Shown: positions 1 to 8,921 of the stretch, in pieces | Position numbering within the stretch: the stretch's first letter is position 1 | Layout of the letters: the number at the start of each line of letters is the position of its first letter | From: Pirellulaceae bacterium | Lineage (GTDB): Bacteria > Planctomycetota > Planctomycetia > Pirellulales > Pirellulaceae | DNA length: 64,000 nt | Assembly: GCA_022448315.1 (NCBI GenBank) | Contig: JAKVCA010000017.1 | Coordinates: 88,220 to 152,219 of the forward strand | Reading direction: 5' to 3' | The notes under the pieces: model-generated | What the model was told of the DNA's origin: nothing | Seen by the model: only the letters and a program-made list of their open reading frames with translations | Database searches by the model: none | Translations under genes and position numbers: made by a program

Positions 1-876
1 TTGATCCTCAAGCATGTGTTCGAGTAAAGCTTCATGGTCTCGAAAGTCGGGAATGATGTAGTGTGCGCCGACGGAGATCAGGCGTGGGCGTTTCCATGGA
101 TCCACAGAGCCGTCGCGTTTCTGCTCGTCGCTTGCCACTCCCACCGCCAGCCCCCCATGCCTCACCAGGTTCTCAATCTCAACGTAGCCATCGCCAAATC
201 CGATCAGTTGTTTGGGGTCAGAGACTTTCTCTTCGAGAAGTTGCCGAATCACGGCTTCCTTTGAAAAACTTCGATAGTCGTTGACAGCTCCATAGACGCG
301 ATCTTCGAAATAGGGATCGAGACCCAGAAGTCGAGCTTCCTCGCGAACATAGACCTCATCAGTTCCGCTGGCCAAGTAAAGCTGGACACCCCGACGATGC
401 AGGTTTTCTAGTAACTCGCGACTGTGGGGGACAAGCCATTGATCTGCCGTCGCCTCTCCACTTCGTAAAGCTTCACGCCGTTGCTCGATTCGCGCTAGGA
501 GTCTCCGGTGATACACCTCCTTGTACCATTGAGGATCTCGTGGTTGACCTCCGCGTTTTTTAATCTCCTCAACCAACTGAAGCATCTGGTAAATCGTCTG
601 CTTGCCGGTCAGGCGATGGACGAAGTCGGTTACCAATGCCGTTAACGCGGCTTCCGACTCTCCGGAATCAAGCTCAGACAAGACCTGGACCATCATCGGA
701 ATCATGATCTCGGGCCAACCCTCACGGATGAGGCTCAGAGTTCCGTCGAAGTCGAAAATCGCAACGCGAATCTTTTGAGTGTGGTAAGGCCTCACCACTT
801 CGATGGAGCTGCCACTCAGCATGCATGGAGTATCCGGAAGCGGAAATTTTACGTGGAAGTCACTTTCGTGGTTCAT
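1..876 (-). CDS. HAD-superfamily hydrolase (3' end cut by window edge)
   Basis: Reading the minus strand from ATG at 876 gives 292 codons with no stop before the window edge, so the C-terminus is missing. HAD motifs appear in order: IFDFDGTLS (motif I, nucleophile and acid/base Asp, about residues 40-48), YLASGT (motif II), a Lys in SFSKEAVI (motif III) and IGFGDGYVEIEN (motif IV, Mg2+-binding acids). A helical stretch of roughly 90 residues between motifs I and II fits a C1-type cap, as in phosphoglycolate phosphatase-like and beta-phosphoglucomutase-like enzymes. There is no signal peptide, so it should be a cytosolic phosphatase or related phosphotransferase. The substrate cannot be read from the sequence. 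It is transcribed divergently from the next gene across a 272-bp gap. Confidence 0.85.
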   Translation of the reverse strand, partial: MNHESDFHVKFPLPDTPCMLSGSSIEVVRPYHTQKIRVAIFDFDGTLSLIREGWPEIMIPMMVQVLSELDSGESEAALTALVTDFVHRLTGKQTIYQMLQLVEEIKKRGGQPRDPQWYKEVYHRRLLARIEQRREALRSGEATADQWLVPHSRELLENLHRRGVQLYLASGTDEVYVREEARLLGLDPYFEDRVYGAVNDYRSFSKEAVIRQLLEEKVSDPKQLIGFGDGYVEIENLVRHGGLAVGVASDEQKRDGSVDPWKRPRLISVGAHYIIPDFRDHEALLEHMLEDQ

Positions 877-1148
877 GGTGACTCTTGGATTCCATGCGTG
901 ACAGGAGGGGTTTGTGAGCGGTTCGCGATAGTCTCAGGTTTGATTGAATGATACGAGTGCTAGCAGTGTTTGGCGAGATGGTCGCGACAGTGGGGTGTTT
1001 GTCGGTGTAAATCTCTCTAGGACGTTCCGACTGTTGGTGTTAAATTGTCGACCGTCAACGACCTTTGTCGAGTAGGCAGGCCAAAAGAGGGATGACGGTT
1101 CGTTGTTGGCGATGTCTTAAATTACGACCGCAATTCACGGATGAAAAC

Positions 1149-2213
1149 ATGTGGTACAACGGTTTGCGAATGGCGACGAGTGAATACGTAGCCTTGGGTA
1201 TCGTACTTGGCGTTGCGCTCGGGGCGGCGCAAGCTGCACCCCAACAGGGAGACTTCGGGGCGAGAGCCGGAATCAATGACCGCCCTCAGGTCAACAATGC
1301 GGGGAATGCGACGTCGGTTCCAGGCGGAGTCTCGCAAGTACAGACCACGGGATTACTCCCCTGCCCCTTTGAAGCTCTGAGCGTTGATCATCAAAAATAT
1401 CTCTCCGATCTCTTGAGCTATTGGGAGAACAGTACTCAGCAGATCGATCGTTTCAGATGCAAGTTCAATCGCTGGGACTATGATCCGGTTTGGGGACCCA
1501 AGCCTGACCCCCAAACGGGCGAAATGCAAGCGATGTACATCTCGACGGGAGAAATCAAATATCAGGTTCCCGACAAGGCCATGTATGAAGTCACCGGGAT
1601 GTGGGAGTTTCAAGCCGGTGATGCTGCGACGGAGAAGAAGTCCGAATTCGTAGAAGTGTCGTCTGAGACTTATGACAAATGGATAACCGATGGTAAAGCA
1701 TCTTTTCAGTTCGACGTTGCGACCAAACAGGTACGCCGAATTCCGATTCCTCCGGAGATGCAGGGAAAGACCATTGCGGATGGCCCAATCCCGTTCATCT
1801 TTGGTGCCAAAGCGGAGAAGATGAAGTCGCGATATTGGATTCGGGTAATTACCCCAACGGAGGCTCAGAAAGCGGGTGAGTACTGGTTGGAGGCGTATCC
1901 GAAGAGTCTCCAAGACAAGCAGGAGTTCAGTCGGGTCAAAGTGATTCTGGACAAGCAATTCCTGCCAAAAGCGGTTGAGATTTACGCGACAGACTACGAT
2001 GAGGTGCGAAATCGAAAAAGTCAAACGTACGTTTTTGAACAGAGGAAAATCAACGAATCAAACCTAAGTCTATTTCGCATCCTTGATCGCCCTTTCTACG
2101 AACCGACAATCCCGGGGGGATGGCAGATGGTGGATGTGAATCTAAACCAGCCCGGTGTCGCAACAGGCGGGCCGACTACAAACTCAGGGCAAACGGGCAA
2201 TCTCAATCGCTAG
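1149..2213 (+). CDS. Secreted planctomycete protein, TIGR03009-like
   Basis: A 354-residue exported protein when started at ATG 1149. An in-frame TTG at 1065 and ATG at 1092 would add an arginine/cysteine-rich N-terminus that does not look like a leader. The hydrophobic run EYVALGIVLGVALGAAQAA gives a signal peptide cut near AQA; ATG 1170 is the next best start. The mature part (YLSDLLSYWENSTQQID, then a WG.KPDP segment, GEIKYQ, and a C-terminal GGWQMVDV) matches my memory of the planctomycete domain TIGR03009, which has no assigned function. Its alternation of short strands suggests a lipid-carrier-like beta fold, but that is inference. The gene stands alone and is followed by a strong terminator. 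Confidence 0.75.
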   Translation: MWYNGLRMATSEYVALGIVLGVALGAAQAAPQQGDFGARAGINDRPQVNNAGNATSVPGGVSQVQTTGLLPCPFEALSVDHQKYLSDLLSYWENSTQQIDRFRCKFNRWDYDPVWGPKPDPQTGEMQAMYISTGEIKYQVPDKAMYEVTGMWEFQAGDAATEKKSEFVEVSSETYDKWITDGKASFQFDVATKQVRRIPIPPEMQGKTIADGPIPFIFGAKAEKMKSRYWIRVITPTEAQKAGEYWLEAYPKSLQDKQEFSRVKVILDKQFLPKAVEIYATDYDEVRNRKSQTYVFEQRKINESNLSLFRILDRPFYEPTIPGGWQMVDVNLNQPGVATGGPTTNSGQTGNLNR

Positions 2214-2241
2214 TCGAGTTGGGAACCACAACAAGAAATCC

Positions 2242-2280
2242 AAAAAAGCCCACCGGTCCTTCAGGCCGATGGGCTTTTTT
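2242..2280. terminator. Bidirectional rho-independent terminator
   Basis: The arm AAAAAAGCCCA (2242-2252) pairs with TGGGCTTTTTT (2270-2280) around a 17-nt loop that can itself partly pair (CCGG/GGCC). It lies 28 bp after the stop of the secreted-protein gene. The U-tract is present on both strands, so it can end transcription either way. Confidence 0.85.
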
Positions 2281-2708
2281 CTTTGGCGACGGTCCACACA
2301 TCGGAGTAAGTGGCTTCTCCAGGCCAATCGCCACCCCTATAATACAAGGGTAAAGATTATTCAGGTAGTGAAGGCCATCGTGTTGTTGTTTGGCGACGAC
2401 GCTCACTGCCTTGCCCTCGACAGGTACCACATTTCCTTTTTTCGTCGTGTTTCTCTAATCAGGTCAAAAATGGGCGGCGAAATTCGAATGATCCGTCGTT
2501 AAGTGGACGAACCAATCCGGTTTCATAAAGGAACCTGTCGGTTGGGATGTGGTGACCTATTTGACCATCGGGTGGTGTCAGGGTCACGGTCGACAGGAAA
2601 AGAATAACTACGGCTGCCATTGTTCATGCGGCGTTTTCCTGACTCGTTTCTGTGGGATCAGATTCTCGGCGGTCAAGGTGAGGATCCGTAATTAGGGAGG
2701 GGCTTGTG
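2281..2708. other. Intergenic stretch before the NfeD pair
   Basis: No convincing gene here. A perfect TATAAT hexamer sits at 2338-2343, without a clear -35 box at 17 bp spacing; if it is a promoter, the leader to the NfeD gene would be about 360 nt. A good ribosome-binding site, AGGGAGG, is at 2694-2700, eight bases before the ATG at 2709. The open frames crossing this stretch start inside the preceding gene or terminator and look random. Confidence 0.4.
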
Positions 2709-4904
2709 ATGGTGACTTGCACACGAATGCGCATGTTGTCGATGACATTTTTCTGGTGCCTTCTCAGCATCCATATCGACTCCACACACGCTCAAGCTTT
2801 GTCAGACGCAAAGGACTTGCGAGAAGGCTTCCTCGTGCAGGTTCCCTTGCCCATCACGGGTGATGTTGACCTTCAGGTCCGAACGATGATCGAAAAAACA
2901 CTGGAGAATCTCCCGGTGGTCGAGGCGGCCGAAGATCGTCCTGTCCTCGTCCTGCAGTTCGATACATCGACGGGAAGAAGCGGGCGAGGGAGTCAGTTTG
3001 AGCGATGCATCTCCTTGGCCCGATTTCTCACAAGTCGAGCACTGAACAAGGTGCGGACGATTGCCTACATCAAGGGCGGCTCAGATTCCTCGCCTTTGTC
3101 AGGGCACGCATTGCTGGTGGCCCTCGCTTGCGAACGTTGGTATGCCAATGAAGATGGCGGCATCGGCAGTGTGGGTGAAGAACCTGAGGGTGATCAGTTG
3201 ATTCTCGATGCTTACCGATCTTTGGCCGCTCGACGTTTAGTGATTCCCGAGACGGTAATCCTGGGGCTTTTGGAACCTGCACGCGGGATTTTCCGAGTTG
3301 AGGCGGTGGACGGCTCCTTGAGTTTCGTCGATCGGGCGGAGCTTCAACGTATGGAGCAGGCCGGTCAAGTTGCAGTTGCAGAAACGCTGGTTGAGCCGGG
3401 TGAAGAGGCCGTGTTTTCGTCGGACCTCCTTTTTCGATTTCAGCTGATCGAACAACGAATTTCTGACCGCCGCGATTTGGCGAGCCGACTCAATCTGCGA
3501 CCAGAAAGTCTCGAAGGTGATCCGAGCCTTGGGGCCTCATGGAACGCCATTCAAATCGAGCTAAAAGGCCCCATTGATCAAACCCAGGTCTCATGGGTTT
3601 TGGCGGCCCTCCAACAGCGATTAAGTGAGGGGGTCAACCTGATCATCATCGCAATCGACAGTGGGGGCGGGTCGTTTCGGGATGCCAATCGTCTTGCCCA
3701 GCAGCTTGGTCGCCTGGATCCATTGCAAGTTCGCACGGTTGCTGTCGTGACCCGCGAAGTTCGTGGTGCAGCGGCATTTGTGGCTTTGGCCTGTCAGCAT
3801 CTTGTCATGGAAGAATCTGCAGTCCTTGGGGGTAATGGACAGCCCCCATTTGCAGAGGATGATCGTCGCAATTTGGTTGAAGTGACGCCCGACTTGGCCA
3901 GAGCCCTCGAACGTGATGAATCGATCTTTCTTGCTTTGACCGAACCGGGGTTTCCTCTTACCCAATATCGGCATGAGGTGACGGGGGAGACCCGTTACTG
4001 GTCGGAGGAGCAATACGAACAATTGGCGGAACCAACTCTTTGGCAGAAAGTACGAGAGGTTTCCGTCTCTGAAGGTTTGACGGCGACGCAGGCAGATGAT
4101 GTCGGGATCGTTCGTTATCTGGTCAAGGATCGCAGCGAGGTTGAGGCACTTTATCAACTGGAAGAATCGCCGGAACTTCTGGTTCCAACGGCAGCCTTTC
4201 GCGGGATCCAGAGGTTTGCGAAGTTTCTGGCTTCTCCGTGGATTTCATGGATGCTGCTTTTCGGTGCAATGATGTTTTTCTCCACGGAGCTTTCGAGTCC
4301 GGGATTGGGCGTTCCCGGTTTTGCAGCCGCCGTTTGCTTCATGCTCTTCTTCTGGTCGCAATACTTGAATGGCAATGCAGACTGGTTGGAGATCATGTTG
4401 TTTGCTCTGGGCGGACTGAGTTTGGCACTCGAAATTTTTGTGGTGCCCGGATTCGGAATTTTCGGTGTCGGGGGCATTCTGATGATGCTCGTGTCAGTCA
4501 TTCTTGCTTCTCAAACTTTTATCTGGCCAACTACCCAGGAGGATTATTCTCAACTGCCTATTTCTCTTTCGATGGTCTTTGCCTTGTTTTTCGGTGTTGC
4601 GACACCCATGATGTTGATACCTCGCTACATGAATCGAATTCCGATCCTTCGACGACTCTCCTTGAATCCCGCAGAGGATACCGAGTTCGCTGAAGTTGGT
4701 TCCAGAGAGGCAATTCTCCAGTTGGATTATTTAAAAGGCAAAGTCGGAATCGCGGTTACGTCACTCGTCCCGGGAGGCAAGGTGAGGTTTGGGGATGAGA
4801 TCTACAGTGTCGTTACTGATGGTCGGCCAATTGATGATGGGGACCATGTGGTTGTCCGCGAAGTTCGAGGAACCCATGTGGTCGTGGAACCTGTCGACCT
4901 TTAG
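2709..4904 (+). CDS. NfeD-family membrane protein with two ClpP-like domains
   Basis: 731 residues. The ATG at 2709 is preferred over GTG 2706 because AGGGAGG lies 8 bp upstream. Order of parts: signal peptide (1-30); a ClpP/SppA-like domain (about 40-200) with a PLSGHALLVAL stretch where NfeD1 proteases carry the nucleophilic Ser; a second ClpP-like domain (about 285-400) with a clear beta strand and IDSGGG turn, but RGAAAFVAL where the Ser should be; a cluster of hydrophobic segments (about 500-640); and a C-terminal OB-fold-like NfeD domain (KVGIAVTSLVPGGKVRFG). NfeD1 proteins are membrane-bound serine proteases thought to work with stomatin/flotillin proteins. A second NfeD gene follows 36 bp downstream, so the two are probably cotranscribed. 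Whether the protein is an active protease is uncertain. Confidence 0.85.
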   Translation: MVTCTRMRMLSMTFFWCLLSIHIDSTHAQALSDAKDLREGFLVQVPLPITGDVDLQVRTMIEKTLENLPVVEAAEDRPVLVLQFDTSTGRSGRGSQFERCISLARFLTSRALNKVRTIAYIKGGSDSSPLSGHALLVALACERWYANEDGGIGSVGEEPEGDQLILDAYRSLAARRLVIPETVILGLLEPARGIFRVEAVDGSLSFVDRAELQRMEQAGQVAVAETLVEPGEEAVFSSDLLFRFQLIEQRISDRRDLASRLNLRPESLEGDPSLGASWNAIQIELKGPIDQTQVSWVLAALQQRLSEGVNLIIIAIDSGGGSFRDANRLAQQLGRLDPLQVRTVAVVTREVRGAAAFVALACQHLVMEESAVLGGNGQPPFAEDDRRNLVEVTPDLARALERDESIFLALTEPGFPLTQYRHEVTGETRYWSEEQYEQLAEPTLWQKVREVSVSEGLTATQADDVGIVRYLVKDRSEVEALYQLEESPELLVPTAAFRGIQRFAKFLASPWISWMLLFGAMMFFSTELSSPGLGVPGFAAAVCFMLFFWSQYLNGNADWLEIMLFALGGLSLALEIFVVPGFGIFGVGGILMMLVSVILASQTFIWPTTQEDYSQLPISLSMVFALFFGVATPMMLIPRYMNRIPILRRLSLNPAEDTEFAEVGSREAILQLDYLKGKVGIAVTSLVPGGKVRFGDEIYSVVTDGRPIDDGDHVVVREVRGTHVVVEPVDL

Positions 4905-4940
4905 GCCGAAAGACCGTTCTCAATTGGGGGCACAAAACTT

Positions 4941-5522
4941 ATGGACCCGATTTACTGGGTGATTCTGCTCCTGTTGAGTGGTTTCATTTTGATGGTGCTT
5001 GAGTTCTTCGTCCCTTCCGCCGGGAGTCTGGGTGGTCTTTCGGCGATCTGTCTGATTGCAGCCATAGTGATGGCGTATTCCATCGGCGCACCGGCAGGAA
5101 CAACGGTTCTTCTGCTGGTCCTTGTGGGCGTCCCAATTGTGCTGGCTGGGATGATTAAGATATGGCCCTACACGCCAATTGGGAAACGACTATTTCTCAA
5201 CCCTACTCCGCCGGATGATGATCCTGTGCAAGTTGATCTTCAGCAGTATGTCGGACGTGTCGGGGTGGCGACGACACCCATGTTGCCGGCCGGTATGATT
5301 CGGATTGATCGTTCCTCTTTTGACGCACTGGCCGATGGAGAGGCCATTGAGAAAGGCGAAAATGTAGTGGTGAAAGGAGTGCGGATGAAACGCCTCGTCA
5401 TTCGCAAGGCGGCTTCCTATGAGGCCTCTCGTCCGAGGGTACCGGGACCTGATGAGGCCAAAGATGACCTCCTTGCTCGTCCCATTGATGAATTTGGAAT
5501 TGAATCCTGGGATGAGACCTAA
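4941..5522 (+). CDS. Short NfeD-family membrane protein
   Basis: 193 residues. Three closely spaced hydrophobic segments (residues 5-30, 33-50 and 53-73) are followed by a soluble C-terminal domain with the NfeD OB-fold pattern (YVGRVGVATTPMLPAGMIRID...FDALADG..IEKGENVVV). This is the short, protease-free NfeD type, which usually partners a flotillin/stomatin-like protein in membrane microdomains. The IGKRLFLNP segment just after the membrane part is also present in the upstream protein as LRRLSLNP, which supports homology between the two. No flotillin gene follows; the next gene is convergent. Short NfeD proteins have no known enzymatic activity. Confidence 0.85.
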   Translation: MDPIYWVILLLLSGFILMVLEFFVPSAGSLGGLSAICLIAAIVMAYSIGAPAGTTVLLLVLVGVPIVLAGMIKIWPYTPIGKRLFLNPTPPDDDPVQVDLQQYVGRVGVATTPMLPAGMIRIDRSSFDALADGEAIEKGENVVVKGVRMKRLVIRKAASYEASRPRVPGPDEAKDDLLARPIDEFGIESWDET

Positions 5523-5536
5523 TCGCATACGATTGC

Positions 5537-5566
5537 GATGGCTGCAAAGAAGATGGCTGCAAAGGA
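5537..5566. repeat. Two tandem 15-bp copies
   Basis: GATGGCTGCAAAGAA (5537-5551) is followed at once by GATGGCTGCAAAGGA (5552-5566), one mismatch apart. It lies in the 82-bp gap between two convergent genes. It is probably a recent slippage duplication; I see no hairpin or U-tract in it. Confidence 0.7.
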
Positions 5567-5604
5567 AAATCGGTATTTCGGTGGGGAGGCTCCAGAGGCA
5601 AACC

Positions 5605-6633
5605 TTATTCGGAAACGTGGAACCGTTTGCGAAAGTAAGCCTGCTGTTCATCCGTTAGCATGGAAATCTGTTTAGAGGTCAATGGGTTCTCTGATGAAAA
5701 TTTGGCAGCTTGCTGGTTTTGTTCATCGATGAATGTCGCGCCGAAAAGTGAGGCATTTCGAAAGGAAGCGTCAGATAAATTCGCTCCACAGAAGTCGGCG
5801 CCCTCCAAATCCGCATCGTCGAACTTGGCACCGGTGAGATCGGCATGGGCCAAGTTGGCGTTAGAGAGGTTGGCAGAACGGAAGTCTGCGCGGATCAGCG
5901 ATGCCGAACGAAAGTTTGAATCCCGAAGTTTTGAGCCTTGAGCTTTGAGTCCGTCGAGTCGACGATCTTGAACGTCAAACCCTAGCAGTTTCTGTTGGGT
6001 GATGTCGAGCTTCTGAATGAGTGTAGAAACTTCTTTCTTTGAGAGTTGGCTGGCGATGTACCGTTCTTCCTTCCAGGGATCAGCGTGGTTGTGATACCCC
6101 GACTCTCTTTCCCAGTAGCCTAGACGGTCTTGCACCAACAACTCGATTCGTTCGAGCCACTTCAGGCTCTTGTAGAAGTATTTGCCCGGCGTGATGAGAC
6201 GCAATGGGCCCCCATGTTCCTTGGTAAGGGGGACGCCATCCACCTCCCAAGCAACCATTGGCTGGATTCGTTGGATATCCTTCAAGGAAAGGGATGTTGA
6301 GTGGTTCCTGTCGCTCCGCGCCACGAAACTTGCGAATTTGATGTCCGAGTTTGGCCGAACTTCTTTCATTAAACGGAGCAAGGGAACGCCCGTGACTTTC
6401 ATGTCGAACTTGGACCAACGCGTGACACAATGGATGTCAAGTGTCTGGTCGATTTTGAATCCTTGTTGGAGCTCCGTAAGAGACCATGTGCGTGGGGCCG
6501 AACAACCTCCCTCGATACTCAAGGTCCATGGGCGATCCCAGTCACTCGGCGGAAGTTCACCGACCAAGGGCCACTTGTCCGCTTTCACAAGTTGTTGCCT
6601 TGGCGGTAATCTCGATGCCTTAGGATCGTTCAT
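5605..6633 (-). CDS. Molybdopterin oxidoreductase fused to pentapeptide repeats
   Basis: 342 residues. Residues about 20-190 match the sulfite-oxidase/YuiH Moco domain. HCVTRWS (Cys69) supplies the thiolate ligand of the molybdenum, GGPLRLITPGKYFYKSLKW is the conserved pterin-contact region, and GYWERESGYH closes the domain. Residues about 225-301 are a run of pentapeptide repeats of the A(D/N)Lxx type (ADFRS ANLSN ANLAH ADLTG AKFDD ADLEG ADFCG ANLSD), predicted to form a right-handed quadrilateral beta helix. There is no signal peptide, so a cytosolic location is expected, unlike periplasmic MsrP. No membrane or heme partner is adjacent. The fusion is the unusual part; the substrate is unknown. 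Confidence 0.88.
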   Translation of the reverse strand: MNDPKASRLPPRQQLVKADKWPLVGELPPSDWDRPWTLSIEGGCSAPRTWSLTELQQGFKIDQTLDIHCVTRWSKFDMKVTGVPLLRLMKEVRPNSDIKFASFVARSDRNHSTSLSLKDIQRIQPMVAWEVDGVPLTKEHGGPLRLITPGKYFYKSLKWLERIELLVQDRLGYWERESGYHNHADPWKEERYIASQLSKKEVSTLIQKLDITQQKLLGFDVQDRRLDGLKAQGSKLRDSNFRSASLIRADFRSANLSNANLAHADLTGAKFDDADLEGADFCGANLSDASFRNASLFGATFIDEQNQQAAKFSSENPLTSKQISMLTDEQQAYFRKRFHVSE

Positions 6634-6703
6634 GCTTGAACCTTAGGTGAATTCAATGATTGCTTCGGGGATAGAAAAGTGGGGGGCCAGAAACGTAAGT
6701 TGG

Positions 6704-8611
6704 TCAATTGAGTTCCATAGCCTCTTCCCAGTGTTCGTACAGTGAGGCGAGCCGAACTTGCTCGGAGGACAGTTCTTCCTGGGCTTGTTTGATACGCTCG
6801 CCATTTCGCAAAATATCTGGGGAGGCAAGTTGCTCGTGAAGGTGCCCAACTTTGTCCTCGCAAGCGGCAATTTCTGCTTCGAGCTCCTCCACTTTGCGAT
6901 AGGGAAACTTACGTTTTCTTTTTGCGGGTTTGGTGGGCTCATCTTGGCGACCCGACTTTGGAGATACCGTTTTTTTACTCTGCGACGCGTGGGTTGCCTC
7001 TCGCGCCAGCCCCGAGGCTTCCAGGTTTTTGAACGTCTCGTAGTTGCCTTCGATCACCTGGAAGCGGCCATCACCGCCGACCACGATCAGATGATCTGCC
7101 ACTTCGTTGATGAAATATCGATCATGGCTGACGAACAATACGGAGCCGGTAAAGTTGGAGACAGCTGCTTCCAAAGCTTGTCTCGCCCAGAGATCAAGAT
7201 GGTTGGTCGGCTCGTCCAGGATAAGAAAGTTGGCGTCTGAGCCCGCCAGTTTTGCGAGTGCAACCCGATTCCGCTCACCCCCACTGAGTTGATTTACCGA
7301 TTGAAACGCCATGTCGCCAGTGATGCCAAATCGGGCCAGTAGATTTCGTCTTTCTACTTCAACGGTCGCCCTGTGTTCAGGACGGACGGCCTCTTCGGCA
7401 TCGACGTTGTCTGGAACACATTGAAGTTGTTGGTCGAAGTATCCAACTTTGACACCTTGGCCAAGACTTACACGTCCCTGATCGCAGGGGAGTTGCCCCA
7501 GAAGACATTTGAGCAATGTCGTTTTCCCGGAGCCATTGGGACCGAGGATTCCCCATTTTTCCCCTCGCAGGAGATCAAACGTGAGCTTCTCGAATAACGG
7601 CTCATCCGAAAAGCTTTTCTCAATCCTCTCTACTCTGAGGACAATGTCACCGGTCCGCGAAGCGTCTGCAAAGCCCATGACTGGCGAGGTGATTTCTCTT
7701 GGCGGAGCCACCAGTTCGATGCGTTCCAGTTTCTTTCTTCGATCTTCAGCCTGAGCATGTTTCTGACCGTGATGATGACGTCGTACAAAGTCCTCCAGTT
7801 TCTCGATTTCTGACTTCTGCCGGTTATAGGTCTTGCGTTCGATTTCGACACGCTCAGCTTTCAGTCTCAGGTACTTCGAATAATTCCCCGGGTAGGAATC
7901 GATGGTTCCTTGGAAAAGCTCGAGAGTTCGATTTGCAACATTATCCAGCAGGTAGCGATCATGGCTGATGAGCAAGATGGCAGAGGATGACTTCCGGAGG
8001 AACTCTTCCAGCCAGACCGTTGCCTCCACGTCCAGGTGATTTGACGGCTCGTCGAGAAACATCAGGTCAGGCGACTCAAGTAGGAGTTTCGCCAGCAACA
8101 GGCGGTTTTGCTGACCCCCACTCAGGGTCTCGACGCGTTGCTTGAAGGTATCTCTGGTGAACTGCAGACCTTCGAGGACTTTCTCAACTCGATGGTCAAG
8201 CTGGTAGGCGTCTTGCTGCTCCAGTTCCGCATGCAATCGATCGAGTCGACTCGCGATAGCTTCGTATTCTGACTCCCGAGCTTGTCCGAGTTCCTTCGCC
8301 AGACGTTCCGCCTCCTCTTGCAGTTTCAGCAAGGGCTCCAGAGCGGAAAATGCTTCTTCCCAGAGCGTCTCATGCTTGAATTCAGGGTGCTGCTCGAGAA
8401 CTCCACATTTGGCCCCGGGTTGGTAGGTCACTGAACCGGCATCGGGTTCAACTTCACCGGTAAGAATACGGAAGAGTGTGGTTTTGCCGGCGCCATTTGG
8501 CCCAACAAGGGCCACATGTTGTCCTGCCCGGATTTCGAAACCTGCACCATCCAACACGGGCTCGGGGCCAAAATATTTACGAATCCCTTCAACATTCAGC
8601 AGAACGGACAT
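6704..8611 (-). CDS. ABC-F family ATPase, Uup-like
   Basis: 635 residues with two ABC ATPase domains and no membrane segment. The first has Walker A GPNGAGKTT (about residue 37), signature LSGGQQNRLLLAK and Walker B LMFLDEPSNHLD. The second has GPNGSGKTT, LSGGERNRVALAK and FLILDEPTNHLD. The linker between them is strongly basic and helical (RRHHHGQKHAQAEDRRKK). The last 70 residues form a charged coiled coil (RKVEELEAEIAACEDKV), typical of Uup/ABCF3-like proteins. ABC-F proteins act on the ribosome or, for Uup, are linked to branched DNA intermediates and ribosome assembly. Some confer antibiotic resistance, but nothing here points to that. No obvious ribosome-binding site precedes the ATG. 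Confidence 0.9.
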   Translation of the reverse strand: MSVLLNVEGIRKYFGPEPVLDGAGFEIRAGQHVALVGPNGAGKTTLFRILTGEVEPDAGSVTYQPGAKCGVLEQHPEFKHETLWEEAFSALEPLLKLQEEAERLAKELGQARESEYEAIASRLDRLHAELEQQDAYQLDHRVEKVLEGLQFTRDTFKQRVETLSGGQQNRLLLAKLLLESPDLMFLDEPSNHLDVEATVWLEEFLRKSSSAILLISHDRYLLDNVANRTLELFQGTIDSYPGNYSKYLRLKAERVEIERKTYNRQKSEIEKLEDFVRRHHHGQKHAQAEDRRKKLERIELVAPPREITSPVMGFADASRTGDIVLRVERIEKSFSDEPLFEKLTFDLLRGEKWGILGPNGSGKTTLLKCLLGQLPCDQGRVSLGQGVKVGYFDQQLQCVPDNVDAEEAVRPEHRATVEVERRNLLARFGITGDMAFQSVNQLSGGERNRVALAKLAGSDANFLILDEPTNHLDLWARQALEAAVSNFTGSVLFVSHDRYFINEVADHLIVVGGDGRFQVIEGNYETFKNLEASGLAREATHASQSKKTVSPKSGRQDEPTKPAKRKRKFPYRKVEELEAEIAACEDKVGHLHEQLASPDILRNGERIKQAQEELSSEQVRLASLYEHWEEAMELN

Positions 8612-8921
8612 GGGAGGTTTAAACTCTTGCTTTCAATGGTCTTCAAGTACGGGAATTCGACGGGGCTTGGGGTGTCGAAGTCGCCACGTCCGCTGCCCAA
8701 TTTTCTGGAAGGAGGGCTGGAGACTGAATTCTTCAGGATCTTTTAGATCGTCTGCAGTCCAGAGGTGGGCAATGGGCTTCGCTCTGCAAAGATCGGACTG
8801 CTAGAGTATAAGGGCAATCATGCTGAATACCGAGGGTGGATCAGAGACCGCTGGAAACAAGAGTTTCCCATGAAGTCACGGCGGAAACCGGAAGTATTCA
8901 TCACAGGCACAAACCTCAGGG
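8612..8921. other. Divergent intergenic region
   Basis: This 310-bp stretch lies between the divergent ABC-F and glycosyltransferase genes and must hold promoters for both. A TATAAG hexamer near 8806 could be a -10 box for the plus-strand gene, without a convincing -35 box. I see no RNA gene or repeat in it. Confidence 0.35.

Noticed and set aside
1353-2024. 223-codon open frame on the minus strand
   Set aside because: It lies fully antisense to the TIGR03009-like gene and has no start signal or recognisable motif.
6704-8611. Antibiotic-resistance ABC-F (ARE) role for the Uup-like protein
   Set aside because: The C-terminal coiled coil and linker match Uup-like housekeeping members; no resistance context is present.
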